A DNA stretch of 26,386 nucleotides. Source: Glomus cerebriforme (taxonomy: Eukaryota > Glomeromycota > Glomeromycetes > Glomerales > Glomeraceae). Positions 1-9,445 of this stretch are shown piece by piece. The notes under the pieces were generated by a model that saw only the letters and a list, made by a program, of their open reading frames with translations, ran no database searches and was not told where the DNA came from. Each line of letters opens with the position of its first letter. Within the stretch, counting starts at the first letter, position 1. The DNA lies in the NCBI GenBank assembly GCA_003550305.1, contig QKYT01000096.1, positions 193,788 through 220,173 on the forward strand, written 5' to 3'. The position numbers and the translations under genes were made by a program.

Positions 1-500
1 ACAAGAGAATCACCCATCCCTTGTTTTTAACTAAAAAAAAAGAAGTCTAATACAAGAGAATCACCCATCCCTTGTTTTTCTAAATAAAATAAAAAAAATA
101 AAGTATATAAAAAAATGAAGCCAAAAATATGGTTAAAAGAAGGATAATCATATCTGTGTGAGAAATTTGTGATGAGACCATTCTGTTTATAATATAAGCA
201 TCATGGCTCATTACAAACTCCTTACACCCTAATAATAATAAAAATGTTAGTAAAATTAGTAAAATGCAATGAATTTATTATTTCATATATTTAAATATAA
301 TATTTACCTCGATAGAGAACTTGATTAAAGTTGAAATAAGTAGACCAAAGAGTAGAAAATTCAAACATATGGAATGATGAGAACTTTATGATAAAGTATC
401 CATCCATCTTCTTGTTTATCTAAATAAAATAAAAAAAGATTAGAAAGGAAAGAAATCTAATAAAAAGGGAATCACCCATCCCTTGTTTAACTAAATATAA
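1..500. repeat. Dispersed short repeat family, three copies
   Basis: A motif reading ACAAGRGAATCACCCATCCC followed by TTGTTT occurs at 1-28 and 52-79 (period 51) and again at about 463-488. Each copy is followed by an A-rich TAAATAAAATAAAA-like tail. The motif is an imperfect palindrome: ACAAGRGA pairs with TCCCTTGT around an eight-base loop. A weaker partial copy lies near 401-430. Reverse-complement copies occur at about 9205-9365, so this is an interspersed family and not only a local tandem repeat. Its class is unknown; no coding capacity is seen. Confidence 0.7.
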
Positions 501-2210
501 AAAAGAATTATAAAAAGAATAAAAAGGAAAATAAAGTTAAAAATCTACACTTCCCAAATTTATCTATTAATTCTATCATGTTCCACTACTGTTACCCTAA
601 TTATATTGCTCTTTTCTTTCAATTGGTCTTTTTTCTCTCTCTTTTCCATTCATTTCTTTGTTTCTCAATCTATTACCAAAATATATTCTCTTCATTCTTT
701 TTCTTTTTCCTTTTCCATATTATTTTCATATCATCACATTCTTATCCATTTCCTTCGTTTTCTATTCCATTCTTTCACTTCCATAATCCCTCTTTTTTTC
801 TACCTTTTCTGACAGTTTTCAAGTCCATAATAGTGTCATACAAAACATGTCGAAGTTGAAAAGGTACAAACAAATTAGTAAGCTTGTTATTTTTCATTAT
901 AAATTTGGTTGACTTCTGCTGGTAATAAAATTTGTTTTTATATATAATTGGAAATTATAGACGAAATATTATTTTAAAAAAATAAATCTTGAAAAAAGGT
1001 CTCTTTTATATCTTTTGAGCATAGTACAATAATATGACTCATCTTGATCATAAAATTTGATATTTTGACAAATAATATGATTATTCCCTATCATTATGAT
1101 TTATTTATCAATTAAGAAGCTTCTAGATTTTTCTACCTAACGGGTATGTGTCAAAATATGTACATGCATATGATCAAACTAGCTTATTTTGGCTGAATAC
1201 ATTTTGACTAATATATCTCATCTGATTTATAATTAATTCGCAATCTAATTTTTTATTTGATAATCAAAATGTACGTAATGTGTAACGATTTTGAATTGCA
1301 AATATTTGTTATTATTCCAAAAGAAAATTTTTTACTTTTTTAATTTTTTTTTTTTTTTAATTTAGCAAAATGATTTTAATTTGAGCTTTTCATTTCATAT
1401 ATTAATCATAATGGTATAGAAAATAGAATATCGAATAATAAGTCATTTTTATTAATTAAATATAATCATTCAAATTTTCGTTTAATATTTATTATTCTGT
1501 CATTACGTTCAATAAAATTTGATTTACAATTATTAGTCAAAGGAAATATAGTCTTTTCAAAATTATAAGTTAGATGAAAAAAATAACCAGATGAATTTAT
1601 AATTACAAATTAATAATAGCCTACTCTAAACTGTCAAATATAAGTTAAATTAGCTTACTAATTACCATTAACTCTATTATCATCTTTTAATATGTACTCT
1701 CAATATACAGTATATAAATTAAATATAATTTTGACGCGTTTATTTAAAAAGTATATTAAAGTTTCCAATGAGCATAATTAAGATAAAATTCTAAATTCAA
1801 AAAGAAAATGGTACACAATCAGAGTTAATGGATACCAACTTATATTAAAAAAGTATATGACAATATTATGGATTATTCTCTATTTGTATAAATTCCATTT
1901 AGCAATTTCAGTAATTCTTTTTTCTTAATGAAAATTTTACATGATAACTTGAATAATGATTGAGTTGTGAAAAATTCTTTAGGATAGATTAAACAATTCG
2001 TTTGTTTACATAAAGTTTATCCCTCTCAAAAAATTTCATTTATCATTAATTAAAGTTGAAAAATTCAACAAAATTGAAGATTTCAAGAATTTCTATAAAT
2101 TTGTTATCGAATTTAATGCATTGGTAATATATTTGTCAAAATATAAATCAAATTATTTGGAAAGATTTATAAACAAATTTCTTTGAAGTAATGAATATAT
2201 AATAATCGAG
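501..2210. other. Intergenic, no gene seen
   Basis: This is AT-rich sequence with stops in all frames. Positions 590-830 form a strongly T/C-biased tract whose open frame is low-complexity Phe/Ser/Ile-rich sequence and is unlikely to be a protein. A T-rich run lies at 1330-1362. I found no tRNA, no spliced gene with recognisable domains, and no bounded element. Confidence 0.6.
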
Positions 2211-2214
2211 GAAT

Positions 2215-3490
2215 AGATTCATCAGTATCAAAATCTCCTGCTGAAAAAGAATTTCTGCAGCTATACAAGCTATCATCATAAAAATTCAAATCACCACTAT
2301 CACAAATACTGGACCATTATTCGAAAGACAGCATATAGAATATTGATTACCATTACTATAACCTACTTTTGCTGTTTGAAGGTTATCTCTATTTGTAAAT
2401 AAAAATATAAAACTATCTTTAGTAGACTTATTACTTTTATTTGATTTCCAACTAAGTAGCTCCCTTATTATCACATTTATTGTGAAATGCCGCAGCTGTA
2501 TCACCATCCCTTACTAGCACGATAAAGTAAATTGAAATTATAAGGAACATTTCTTATATCATAATGAGAATTATTCTTCTTTTCAATACAACTAGATGCT
2601 TAAACCGTCCACGTGTAAAACTTATACCGACTGTTTACTTGAAATATTTTCTTACTTAAAGAATGATTGAGATTTAATTAAATTTGAACCACATTTTGGT
2701 TCTCTTGGTTGTCTAGGAGGTTGCATATCCATATTTAATTTCTTATTTGAAGCCATGTGATATATAAGTATATTATAAACCAAATCCTTTGGCATAACTT
2801 CTTTAATAGGATATATTTTAAAAATAAAATCTTCTGAAGAGACATGATGCAATCTTAAATAATAGAACAAATCTATATATAGTTCTCTCATAAAGGTAAT
2901 TTCTTCTTTATTTCATTGTGCAGGATCTTGCGAAACATTAGAATTCTGAACAAAACACCATTTAATCGAACTATCCCAAATAACAATTTCATCCAATGAT
3001 AAATCATCTCTTTTCAAAAGTAACTCTAATAAAGGTGTTTTTAAACTGATAAATTTATCAGATTTAAAGAATATTTCAGGTTCTTCACAAATTTTCTCAA
3101 GATATGAATTCCATAAACTTGTGAAAGTTTCATGTTGATAGGATTTTGTTATAAAAATTCATCTTGATTTTTAATCAAATATTCTCGAATGTAATCGGAT
3201 AAAATTTGAATATTAATCTCATCTACTGCTATTAAAAGCTTTAAAATATTTGGTCCTTGCAATTTCTTCAAATCAATCTTTTCCATAATAAATAAATCTA
3301 AAAAATTTCTTAAAAAAATTAGCTAAAAAATTATATAATGGACTTAAATCAAAATAAATAGTTTTTTATGTAATTTTTACACTACCTTAAAATCATTTTG
3401 AAAAATTAAGGCGAAATATTTGGTTTTTTAAATATAAATTTTCCATCCTTTTTTCAGTCCATTCTTTAGAAAATGCTGCACGAAAATATT
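2215..3490 (-). pseudogene. BTB-BACK-TLDc pseudogene
   Basis: This is a decayed paralogue of the gene at 5251-6723. Read on the minus strand it contains a fragment of the BTB exon (3490-3386), the intron with recognisable ends (GTAGTG donor, TTTTTTAG acceptor, about 3385-3312), the BACK region (about 3310-2652), and a broken TLDc domain (about 2575-2215). Lesions visible against the intact gene are: loss of the first ~50 codons of the BTB exon; stop TAA at 3406-3408 where the paralogue has CAA; an extra A just after the acceptor; TAA at 3149-3151 for CAA; a deletion of roughly 12 codons beside it; TGA at 2923-2925 for TGG; an extra G near 2508; loss of about 17 codons before the GGYNP motif; and another frameshift near 2290. 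The retained intron points to DNA-level duplication, not retroposition. Confidence 0.88.
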
Positions 3491-3654
3491 ACAATGCTTA
3501 ATTACTTAATTCAAAAAGGAGATAATGTGTCTTCTTCTGTTGGTGTCTTTAATTTATTTGCGAAAAATTAATATAAATTTTATACATTTATTTGAAAATT
3601 TTATACAATTTTATTTTTCTTTTATACGTTTGGTAGTTTGATTTCATAATCTAG

Positions 3655-4114
3655 AGCTTGGAACCGGTCCAAAAATCCTAAAACTTAATTCTGGTCGGCA
3701 TTAAAATTTGGCCAGAATTAACATTTGTTAAAAATTTGCGAAACTTAATTCCGGCCGGCATTAAAATTTGACCGGAATTAACGTGTTAAAAAAAATTCCG
3801 AATTTTGTTAAATTTTGGCCAGCGTTAAAGTTTGACCAGAATTAACCAGTTAAATTAACCGATTAAAATTTTTTTTGGGGGGTTGTATATCTTATATCAA
3901 TTTTATTAAAGTAAATTTTTAAAAAATAAATTACAAATATTATAAAAGATATAACTAGCTCCCCCGACTCATAATCTAAAAAGAAAGTAGTGACGAACTC
4001 AATCTTGCAATTAACCGATTAAATTAACCAACTAAATTAACCGGTTAAAAATGATCTTTTAACCGGTTACAGTAACAGATTTTTTAACCGGTTAACCTTA
4101 ACCGGTTCCAAGCT
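3655..4114. mobile_element. Inverted-repeat element, possible MITE
   Basis: The segment is bounded by a perfect 14-bp inverted repeat, AGCTTGGAACCGGT at 3655-3668 and its complement at 4101-4114. The interior is built from iterated variants of TTAACCGGTTAA, RCCGGAATTAAC and CGGCATTAAAATTTGRCC, much richer in CCGG than the surrounding DNA. A strong internal hairpin (13-bp arms 4038-4050 and 4057-4069, loop 4051-4056) sits near the right end. No transposase frame exists and I could not find a clean target-site duplication, so the ends and the superfamily are uncertain. A satellite-like array with chance inverted ends is the alternative. Confidence 0.55.
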
Positions 4115-4305
4115 ATCGTAATCCACAAAAACAATAAGAATGTAGTGTAATTTGAAAATACGGTCCTGCTGCATTTCTTGAGTAATGATTTGGTTTCTTG
4201 TTCCTATCATATACCTTCTCATCAAATTCCCTATTTGTGTCTTAGTTATTATTAGAAATACAGTCATCGGTAGGCCGTAAAAAACTACAAAAAATTGATT
4301 AAATA

Positions 4306-4466
4306 TCTAATCCATTGAAAATAAGAAAACATTTTATTTTAAATTCATCTGACTTTCATTTAATAATAATTCTGTTATTAATGTTACTCTTGCATTTAAT
4401 AAATAATTTAATATTATCTGGTTTATAATTCTTCAAGAAAATAGGCGAATTTTAATATTAAGTAAA
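4306..4466 (-). pseudogene. Decayed copy of a duplicated exon segment
   Basis: Read on the minus strand this stretch aligns by eye with 8085-8232 on the plus strand, over about 140-160 bases with small gaps. Shared anchors are AATTCGCCTATTTTCTTG, AATTATAAA, GATAATATTAAATTAT and TTTAAAATAAAATG. In the other copy these lie around a splice-acceptor-like TTGCAG and a 30-codon open frame. Here CAG has become AAG and the frame is altered. The parent gene is not recognised. Confidence 0.5.
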
Positions 4467-4844
4467 ATTTGTGTCCTTGACTTGGCGAAGGTAATAGTTT
4501 AAATTTTGATGGAAAAATTTTGCTTAATTGAATAGCGTGAGAAATTTTTGGACGCAGTAATGGGCATAATGGCGCAATACAATTTGGAATGTTTGGAGAT
4601 TATAATAGTTGTTTAAATGGGACGATTTAGTATTAGAAAATTCAAGATTTTTGTTGGTCAACATATATTTTAAAATGGTAAATGGTAAATGGTATATATA
4701 TAAATGGTGGCATATTTATACTTAAATGTGGTATATTAAAATCTAGAAAAATCATCTTTTATAATTTTCTAGATATATAAATTTTACAAAATTAATCTAA
4801 TTCGATAAGTATAGTTATTATATAAGAAGATAGGTGTGGAATAA
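4467..4844. other. Intergenic, nothing recognised
   Basis: AT-rich sequence with no open frame of note. A short AAATGGTA iteration is present at about 4674-4707. No element boundaries were found other than the hairpin that starts at 4845. Confidence 0.5.
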
Positions 4845-4971
4845 ATACTTGTTATTTCATAGATTTCTGAGAATAACTAGGTTATTCACTGATGCCTTGG
4901 GCCCCCCCGAAAGGAGGGGAGCATCAGTGAATAACCTAGTTATTCTCAGAAATCTATGAAATAACAAGTAT
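4845..4971. repeat. Long perfect hairpin (51+51 bp, 25-nt loop)
   Basis: The left arm 4845-4895 and right arm 4921-4971 are exact reverse complements over 51 bases with no mismatch. The 25-base centre (4896-4920) is unusually GC-rich and can itself extend the stem: a C7 run faces GGAGGGG across a GAAA tetraloop. There is no coding capacity and the flanks show no obvious target duplication. A transcript would be a near-perfect hairpin, so a small-RNA precursor or a foldback element are both possible. The lack of any arm divergence implies a recent origin or gene conversion. Confidence 0.95.
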
Positions 4972-5250
4972 GCATTGACTTTAAGTTTGATTTTAACTGA
5001 AAATTTCTACGATCAAGACAAAATTACAATCGTAAACAATTTATTATTTAGTTTATTGCACAGTTAGAATTAAACGCATCAATAATTTTTAAAAGTGTAT
5101 TAAATGAAGATATAAAATTTACAAAATTAACATATCATAACTTACAGTATATATTTATCATTTCAATATATTGTGTATATAATTATTTAACAATAATTAT
5201 GAGCATTTAATTTTAATCTATTAAAATTAACACTAATAAAAAATCATAGT
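4972..5250. other. Intergenic, downstream of the minus-strand gene
   Basis: AT-rich DNA between the hairpin and the 3' end of the BTB-TLDc gene. Read on the minus strand it is the 3' flank of that gene. No domain-bearing frame or structured repeat was seen. Confidence 0.4.
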
Positions 5251-6723
5251 TTATTTTTCAATAACTTGAAAAACTTCATAATTATTTGCAATAAAGTTAC
5301 ATGGCAAATCCACTTTAGAATAAAAATTATTCTCACCACTATACCAAGTACCTTCCCAAAAATTTAAACCATTACCATTACCAAACATTGGACCATGACT
5401 TGAATGACAACCTATAGAATACGCATCACCATAACTAAGGCCTACTTTTGCGGTTTGAAAGTTATATCTATCTTGAAATGAAAATATAAAGCTATCATAA
5501 GTAGATTTATATGTATTACTAGAATCCCAACTCAATGGATTATATCCACCAACTATTTGCTCTGAATTAATTTCTATTATAACTATAGTAGCTCCTTTGT
5601 TATCACATTTTTCATGAAATGCTACTTTTGTATTACCATCTCTGCTAGCTCTATATAAAAGCCGAAATTCATAAGGGACATATTCAAAGATTTTCTCTTT
5701 TCTATAAATCCAATTTGCAAAAAGTTTAATAAGATTTGGATTAATTATAAGGGAGTCAACATTACATTTTGATTGTCTTGGAGGTCTTTTATCCTCATTT
5801 GATTGATTAGTATTTGGAGCCATGTGAAATAAAAGCATGTTATTAATTAAATCTTTTGGTATTATTTCTTTAAATGGATATACTTTAGTAACAAAATTTT
5901 CTGAAGAAATATAACGAAATCTTACTAATGGGATAAATTTATGAATAGTTCTTTCCATAACTGTAATTTCTTCATTATTCCATTGTGTAGGATTTTGTGA
6001 AATATTAGAATGTTGAGTCAAACACCATTTGATCAAACTATTCCAGATATCAATTTCATATAATAACAAATCATCCCTTTGTAAAAGTGATTCTAATAAA
6101 TTTCCCTTTAAATTAATAAATTTATCAGAATTAAATAATATTTCAGGTTCTTTACAAATTTTCTTGAAAGAAAAATTTAATAAATCTGTAAACGTTTCAT
6201 GTCGATAAGCTATTTCAAGAATTTCAATAGGATTTTGTTGTAAAAATTCATTCTGATGTTCAGTCAAGTATTCTTGAATATGAAGAATTAAAGCATGTAT
6301 TTTAAGTTCATCTACTGCTATCAAAAGCTTTAAAACATCGGATGCTTGTAATTTCTCCAATACAATCTTTCCACAATAAATAAATCTGAGAATTTTTTAA
6401 AATGTGTTTTAGTTATTGTATATTATGTATATTAATATTAGTTTGATACAACTTTTTTAACATTACCTTAAAATCATTTCAAATAATTGAGGAGAAATAT
6501 TAGGTTTTCTAAAAATAAATTTTCCATCCCTCTTCTCTGACCATTCCTTAGAGAATGCTGTACAAAAATATTGAGACCTAATACGTAAAATATTTGAATG
6601 TGCATGTATTTCCTTTACATTTTCATTCTCACCAACGTAAATAATAACATTATAATCTTCATCAACAGTTTCAAGTAATTTTTCATAATCATTAAAAATC
6701 TCTTGAGAGCTTTCGAAAGGCAT
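5251..6723 (-). CDS. BTB-BACK-TLDc domain protein
   Basis: A two-exon gene on the minus strand. Exon 1 is 6723-6467 and exon 2 is 6385-5251; the 81-nt intron has a GTAATG donor and TTCTCAG acceptor and splits an Arg codon (phase 2). The product is 463 aa. Residues ~22-105 form a BTB/POZ domain (DYNVIIYVGE, KEIHAHSNILRIRSQYF, FEMILRFIYCGKI). A BACK-type helical region follows (~108-230, with LLIAVDEL and LLQRDDL). A TLDc domain spans ~300-463 (FRLLYRASRDG, CDNKGATIVII, GGYNPLSW, DSFIFSFQD). BTB-BACK proteins commonly act as CUL3 ubiquitin-ligase adaptors, while TLDc is linked to oxidative-stress protection and V-ATPase interaction; the role here is inferred only. The start is the ATG directly before PFESSQEIF. 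The sequence is intact, and the decayed copy at 2215-3490 is its closest relative in the window. Confidence 0.93.
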
Positions 6724-6990
6724 TTTTTTTATTTAACAAAAGTTGAATGAAATTCTATTTTAAATAAGGTTCGCAGATCATATTTAATGGGAACTCAAAT
6801 CACATGAGACTGAAGAAAGGAGACTATGGCCGCAGACAGATTTTCACAAGGTCAGCATTATGTTGTAACACATGACAGATAACGTGAAACGAATCATTAA
6901 ATAGTTGAGTTGGTCGAAAATGATATCTCCCAACCAATAAAAGAGGCTATTATTATTTTGAATATTGGTTTAAATAAACAAATAAAGCTG
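6724..6990. other. 5' flank of the BTB-TLDc gene
   Basis: This is the promoter-side flank of the minus-strand gene. The 20 bases next to the start codon are A-rich on the minus strand. No certain TATA box or other motif was identified. It ends at the target duplication of the hAT-like element. Confidence 0.35.
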
Positions 6991-7532
6991 TTAGAATCGG
7001 GTCCGGTTCATTTCACCGACAATTGTATCACTGACGATTATTTTACCGACAGACGTTTCACCGACAGGTTATTTCGCGGACATTAATAAAAAAAAAATTT
7101 GAAACTTTATTTTTTTTTTTGAAATATTTATTTATTTTTATTTATATATTTTAAACTTTCTATTTAATTGAAACAATTAAAAAAATTTCTAATTATATTT
7201 TAAATAAAAATTATTTATTATTAAAAAAAAATCACAATAAATTTAATGAATAATTCCCACCTATTGTTGTTAATCATTCAAATAATTCACCCGCTTGTCT
7301 ATTCCAAAGAGAGAGGCTGAACTTAGAAAGAAAAGTAAATAATTAAATTAAAAAATTAAAAAAAATTTTTTAAGGAAAAATTTAATGTCGGTGAAATAAC
7401 CTGTCGATGGAACAATTGTCGGTGAGATAATCCTGTCGGTGGGAAGTTCGCGTCGGTGAAATAATTGTCAGTGAAACGTTTGTTGGTAAATTAATCGTTG
7501 GTGATACAATTGTCGGTGCGACCCTTAGAATC
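6991..7532. mobile_element. hAT-like MITE with 8-bp target duplication
   Basis: The element occupies 6999-7524 (526 bp) and is flanked by the direct repeat TTAGAATC at 6991-6998 and 7525-7532. Both ends start GGGTC and then share CACCGACAATTGTATCAC with continuing imperfect matches over about 90 bp, giving long terminal inverted repeats. Variants of CACCGACA are iterated: about five on the left and nine in inverted form on the right, resembling subterminal transposase-binding sites. The middle is AT-rich with no open frame, so it is non-autonomous. Eight-base duplications are typical of the hAT superfamily; that assignment is inference. Confidence 0.88.
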
Positions 7533-8084
7533 ATATTACTTTAATAGTGTTACAAAAAAATGATTCTAATAATGCAATCAAGACATTTAATATCAAATCA
7601 TCTAAAGTAATTTGCTAATTAATAATTATGTTTTTATTAACGTACAGTTACATATGTAATGACCATAATATATTTTCAGTCAATCAACTATTCCACACCA
7701 TGATGTTCACCATCGCATGTACTTAATGTATTTTTTCGTTCCATTTCAAAGGCCAAGAAAAGTAGTTTATAAGTATAAATCAATTTGTACAAAGCTATAT
7801 TACGCATTTTTATGTCTATTTTGTGCGGTGTCTTATAAAATAATTTGTAAAAGTAATTTCAAACATTAACTTTAAAAATAAATATAAAGAATACTGATTT
7901 TAAATGCTTTAAAATTTTTGAAATTATATTTTAACTAGATTTATTTCAAGTTTGTTAAAATGGTCACTTAAATAAGTTTTTAGTGTATCATAATTGCATA
8001 TTCCAAAACCAGCGAATAATTTTTCTTGATGCAAATAAAAAAATAATTACATATATTAAAAAAGGAAATTTATTTAATGTACAG
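7533..8084. other. Intergenic, nothing recognised
   Basis: AT-rich sequence with no supported open frame, RNA gene or bounded repeat. Confidence 0.5.
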
Positions 8085-8232
8085 TACATAATTAAAATTC
8101 GCCTATTTTCTTGCAGAATTATAAATTAGATAATATTAAATTATTAATTAATGATGGAAGAGAATTAACAGAGTTATTATTAAATAAATTATTAATGAAT
8201 TTAAAATAAAATGTCTTCTTATTTCAATTGGT
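8085..8232 (+). pseudogene. Orphan C-terminal exon relic
   Basis: The sequence TTTTCTTGCAG, an acceptor-like site, ends at 8116. It is followed by an open stretch 8117-8209 encoding 30 residues (begins NYKLDNIKLLIND, ends LLMNLK) and a TAA stop. No upstream exon or start could be found. The same segment occurs inverted and more decayed at 4306-4466. It is best read as the terminal exon of an unrecognised gene that was carried along by a duplication, or as part of an unrecognised repeat. The protein family is not identified. Confidence 0.4.
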
Positions 8233-8399
8233 AATGAATCACATAATTATATATCAATTTCCAAAAAAAAACAATTTTTTGTATTTTCTTACGGCCCTAC
8301 CAACAATGACTTACTAGAAGTGCACTATGCTCCTCCCTTTGTATATCACCATGCCGTTCCACAACAAACCAGCTCTACCATGGGACTGCAGTTTGTACG

Positions 8400-8431
8400 A
8401 ATAAGAATAGGGTCAGGGATAAGGATAGGGG
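8400..8431 (+). repeat. Short GGATA-type simple repeat, left part
   Basis: The sequence AATAAGAATAGGG, CAGGGATAAGGATAGGGG is the same simple-sequence type as the array at 25757-26386. A further G-rich continuation (GATGGGGATGGGATGG) lies just right of the MITE at about 8618-8645, which suggests the MITE interrupted one tract. Confidence 0.6.
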
Positions 8432-8617
8432 TAGGTATGATACGTCATTTCGATCAAAAATTCCAGACAGTTATTCTGAATTACCTGGAATCTCTGACAA
8501 GTTACCTCAGATGTGTCCTTTGGATACCCTGGATACATTCAAGGTAACTTGTAAGAAATCCCAGGTAATATTTGATGCATTCCCAGGATTTTTGATTGAA
8601 ATGACACTTCATACCTA
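8432..8617. mobile_element. TA-flanked foldback MITE
   Basis: The arms 8432-8507 and 8542-8617 are imperfect inverted repeats of about 76 bp. Matching blocks include TAGGTATGA, TGTCATTTC/CGTCATTTC, ATCAAAAAT, TTACCTGG and ACAAGTTACCT with their complements. The loop is only about 34 bp (8508-8541). TA dinucleotides occur at both outer ends (8432-8433 and 8616-8617), as expected for Tc1/mariner (Stowaway-like) insertion, but TA could also be part of the inverted repeat. No coding capacity. The short open frame that runs across the left arm is not a gene. Confidence 0.82.
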
Positions 8618-8645
8618 GAGATAAGATGATGGGGATGGGATGGTA

Positions 8646-9200
8646 TTAGGGAAAACTGGTACCCACAGGCTTACCATAAAGTAAGCATTCTATGCCCCGC
8701 CCACGCATAGCATCATGCTGCTCTGCAAAAATACCCAATAATAAAAACTGATACCTATGTAACTTGCAGTTTCATGAGACTTACATTTCATTATATTTCG
8801 TGTGTTCAAAAAAACCAAGCTTTACTATCTTAAATATACTATTTTTTTTTACAGGAAAAGTTTTGAGGTGAAGAATTTTTGTAAAGGTAATAATATTCTA
8901 TAGCGTTCATTAAGATGCAACAAACAAAGAAAACAAAAGAAATAAGAGCAGTACTTATATATATGTTTATTAAAACCCGTTAATGATTTTGACTCATTTT
9001 TATATTCTTAATATTTTTATATTATTTTTTAATTATCACATTAAATATATTAAAATATTCTTAGAGTTCATTAAAAATACATTATCAGCAAGATGGATTA
9101 CTGCCTAATTATTATTTAAGTTCATTTTCTCCCTGATATAAGGAAGACTTCATATACAGTATAAGGAAGATAATAGAAAGTTTATTAAAGGGAATAGTTG
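8646..9200. other. Intergenic with one repeat fragment
   Basis: No gene was recognised. Positions about 9132-9180 are, on the minus strand, closely similar to part of the 123-bp tandem unit at 21983-22228: CTTCCTTATACTGTATATGA followed by a CTTCC..TATCAGG core. This marks a dispersed family. Confidence 0.5.
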
Positions 9201-9204
9201 GGAG

Positions 9205-9365
9205 TAGTTAATGGGTGATTCCCTTGTTATTATTAGGTTTCTTTCTTAACTTTTTATTTTATTTTATTTAGACAAACAAGGAGATGAGTATCCCTTGTTA
9301 TTAGATTTCTTTTTTCATTTTCATTTTCATTTTTTATTTTATTTAGAAAAACAAGGAGATCTCCT
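9205..9365 (-). repeat. Dispersed repeat family, inverted copies
   Basis: On the minus strand this reads as two copies of the family found at 1-500: AACAAGGGAATCACCCAT near 9205-9226, and further ACAAGG..CTTGTTT fragments with TAAATAAAATAAAA-like tails up to 9365. They lie opposite in orientation to the copies at the left edge of the window and just downstream of the minus-strand gene at 9446-11177. Confidence 0.65.
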
Positions 9366-9445
9366 CAAAATGATACTATCTATCTATTAAGATAAAATAA
9401 AGTTACAAAAAAATCTAATTTTAAATTGTATAAAGTGAAGAAGAA

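Noticed and set aside
1..490. CRISPR-like spaced repeat
   Set aside because: There are only three diverged copies, spacing is irregular, and the sequence is eukaryotic with introns.
578..859. 93-codon open frame rich in Phe, Ser, Ile
   Set aside because: It follows from a T/C-rich tract; composition is low-complexity, with no domain and no conserved start context.
4067..4267. 66-codon minus-strand open frame
   Set aside because: It starts in plain intergenic DNA and runs into the AACCGGTT element; no similarity recognised.
8320..8547. 75-codon plus-strand open frame
   Set aside because: It spans a simple repeat and half of a foldback MITE.
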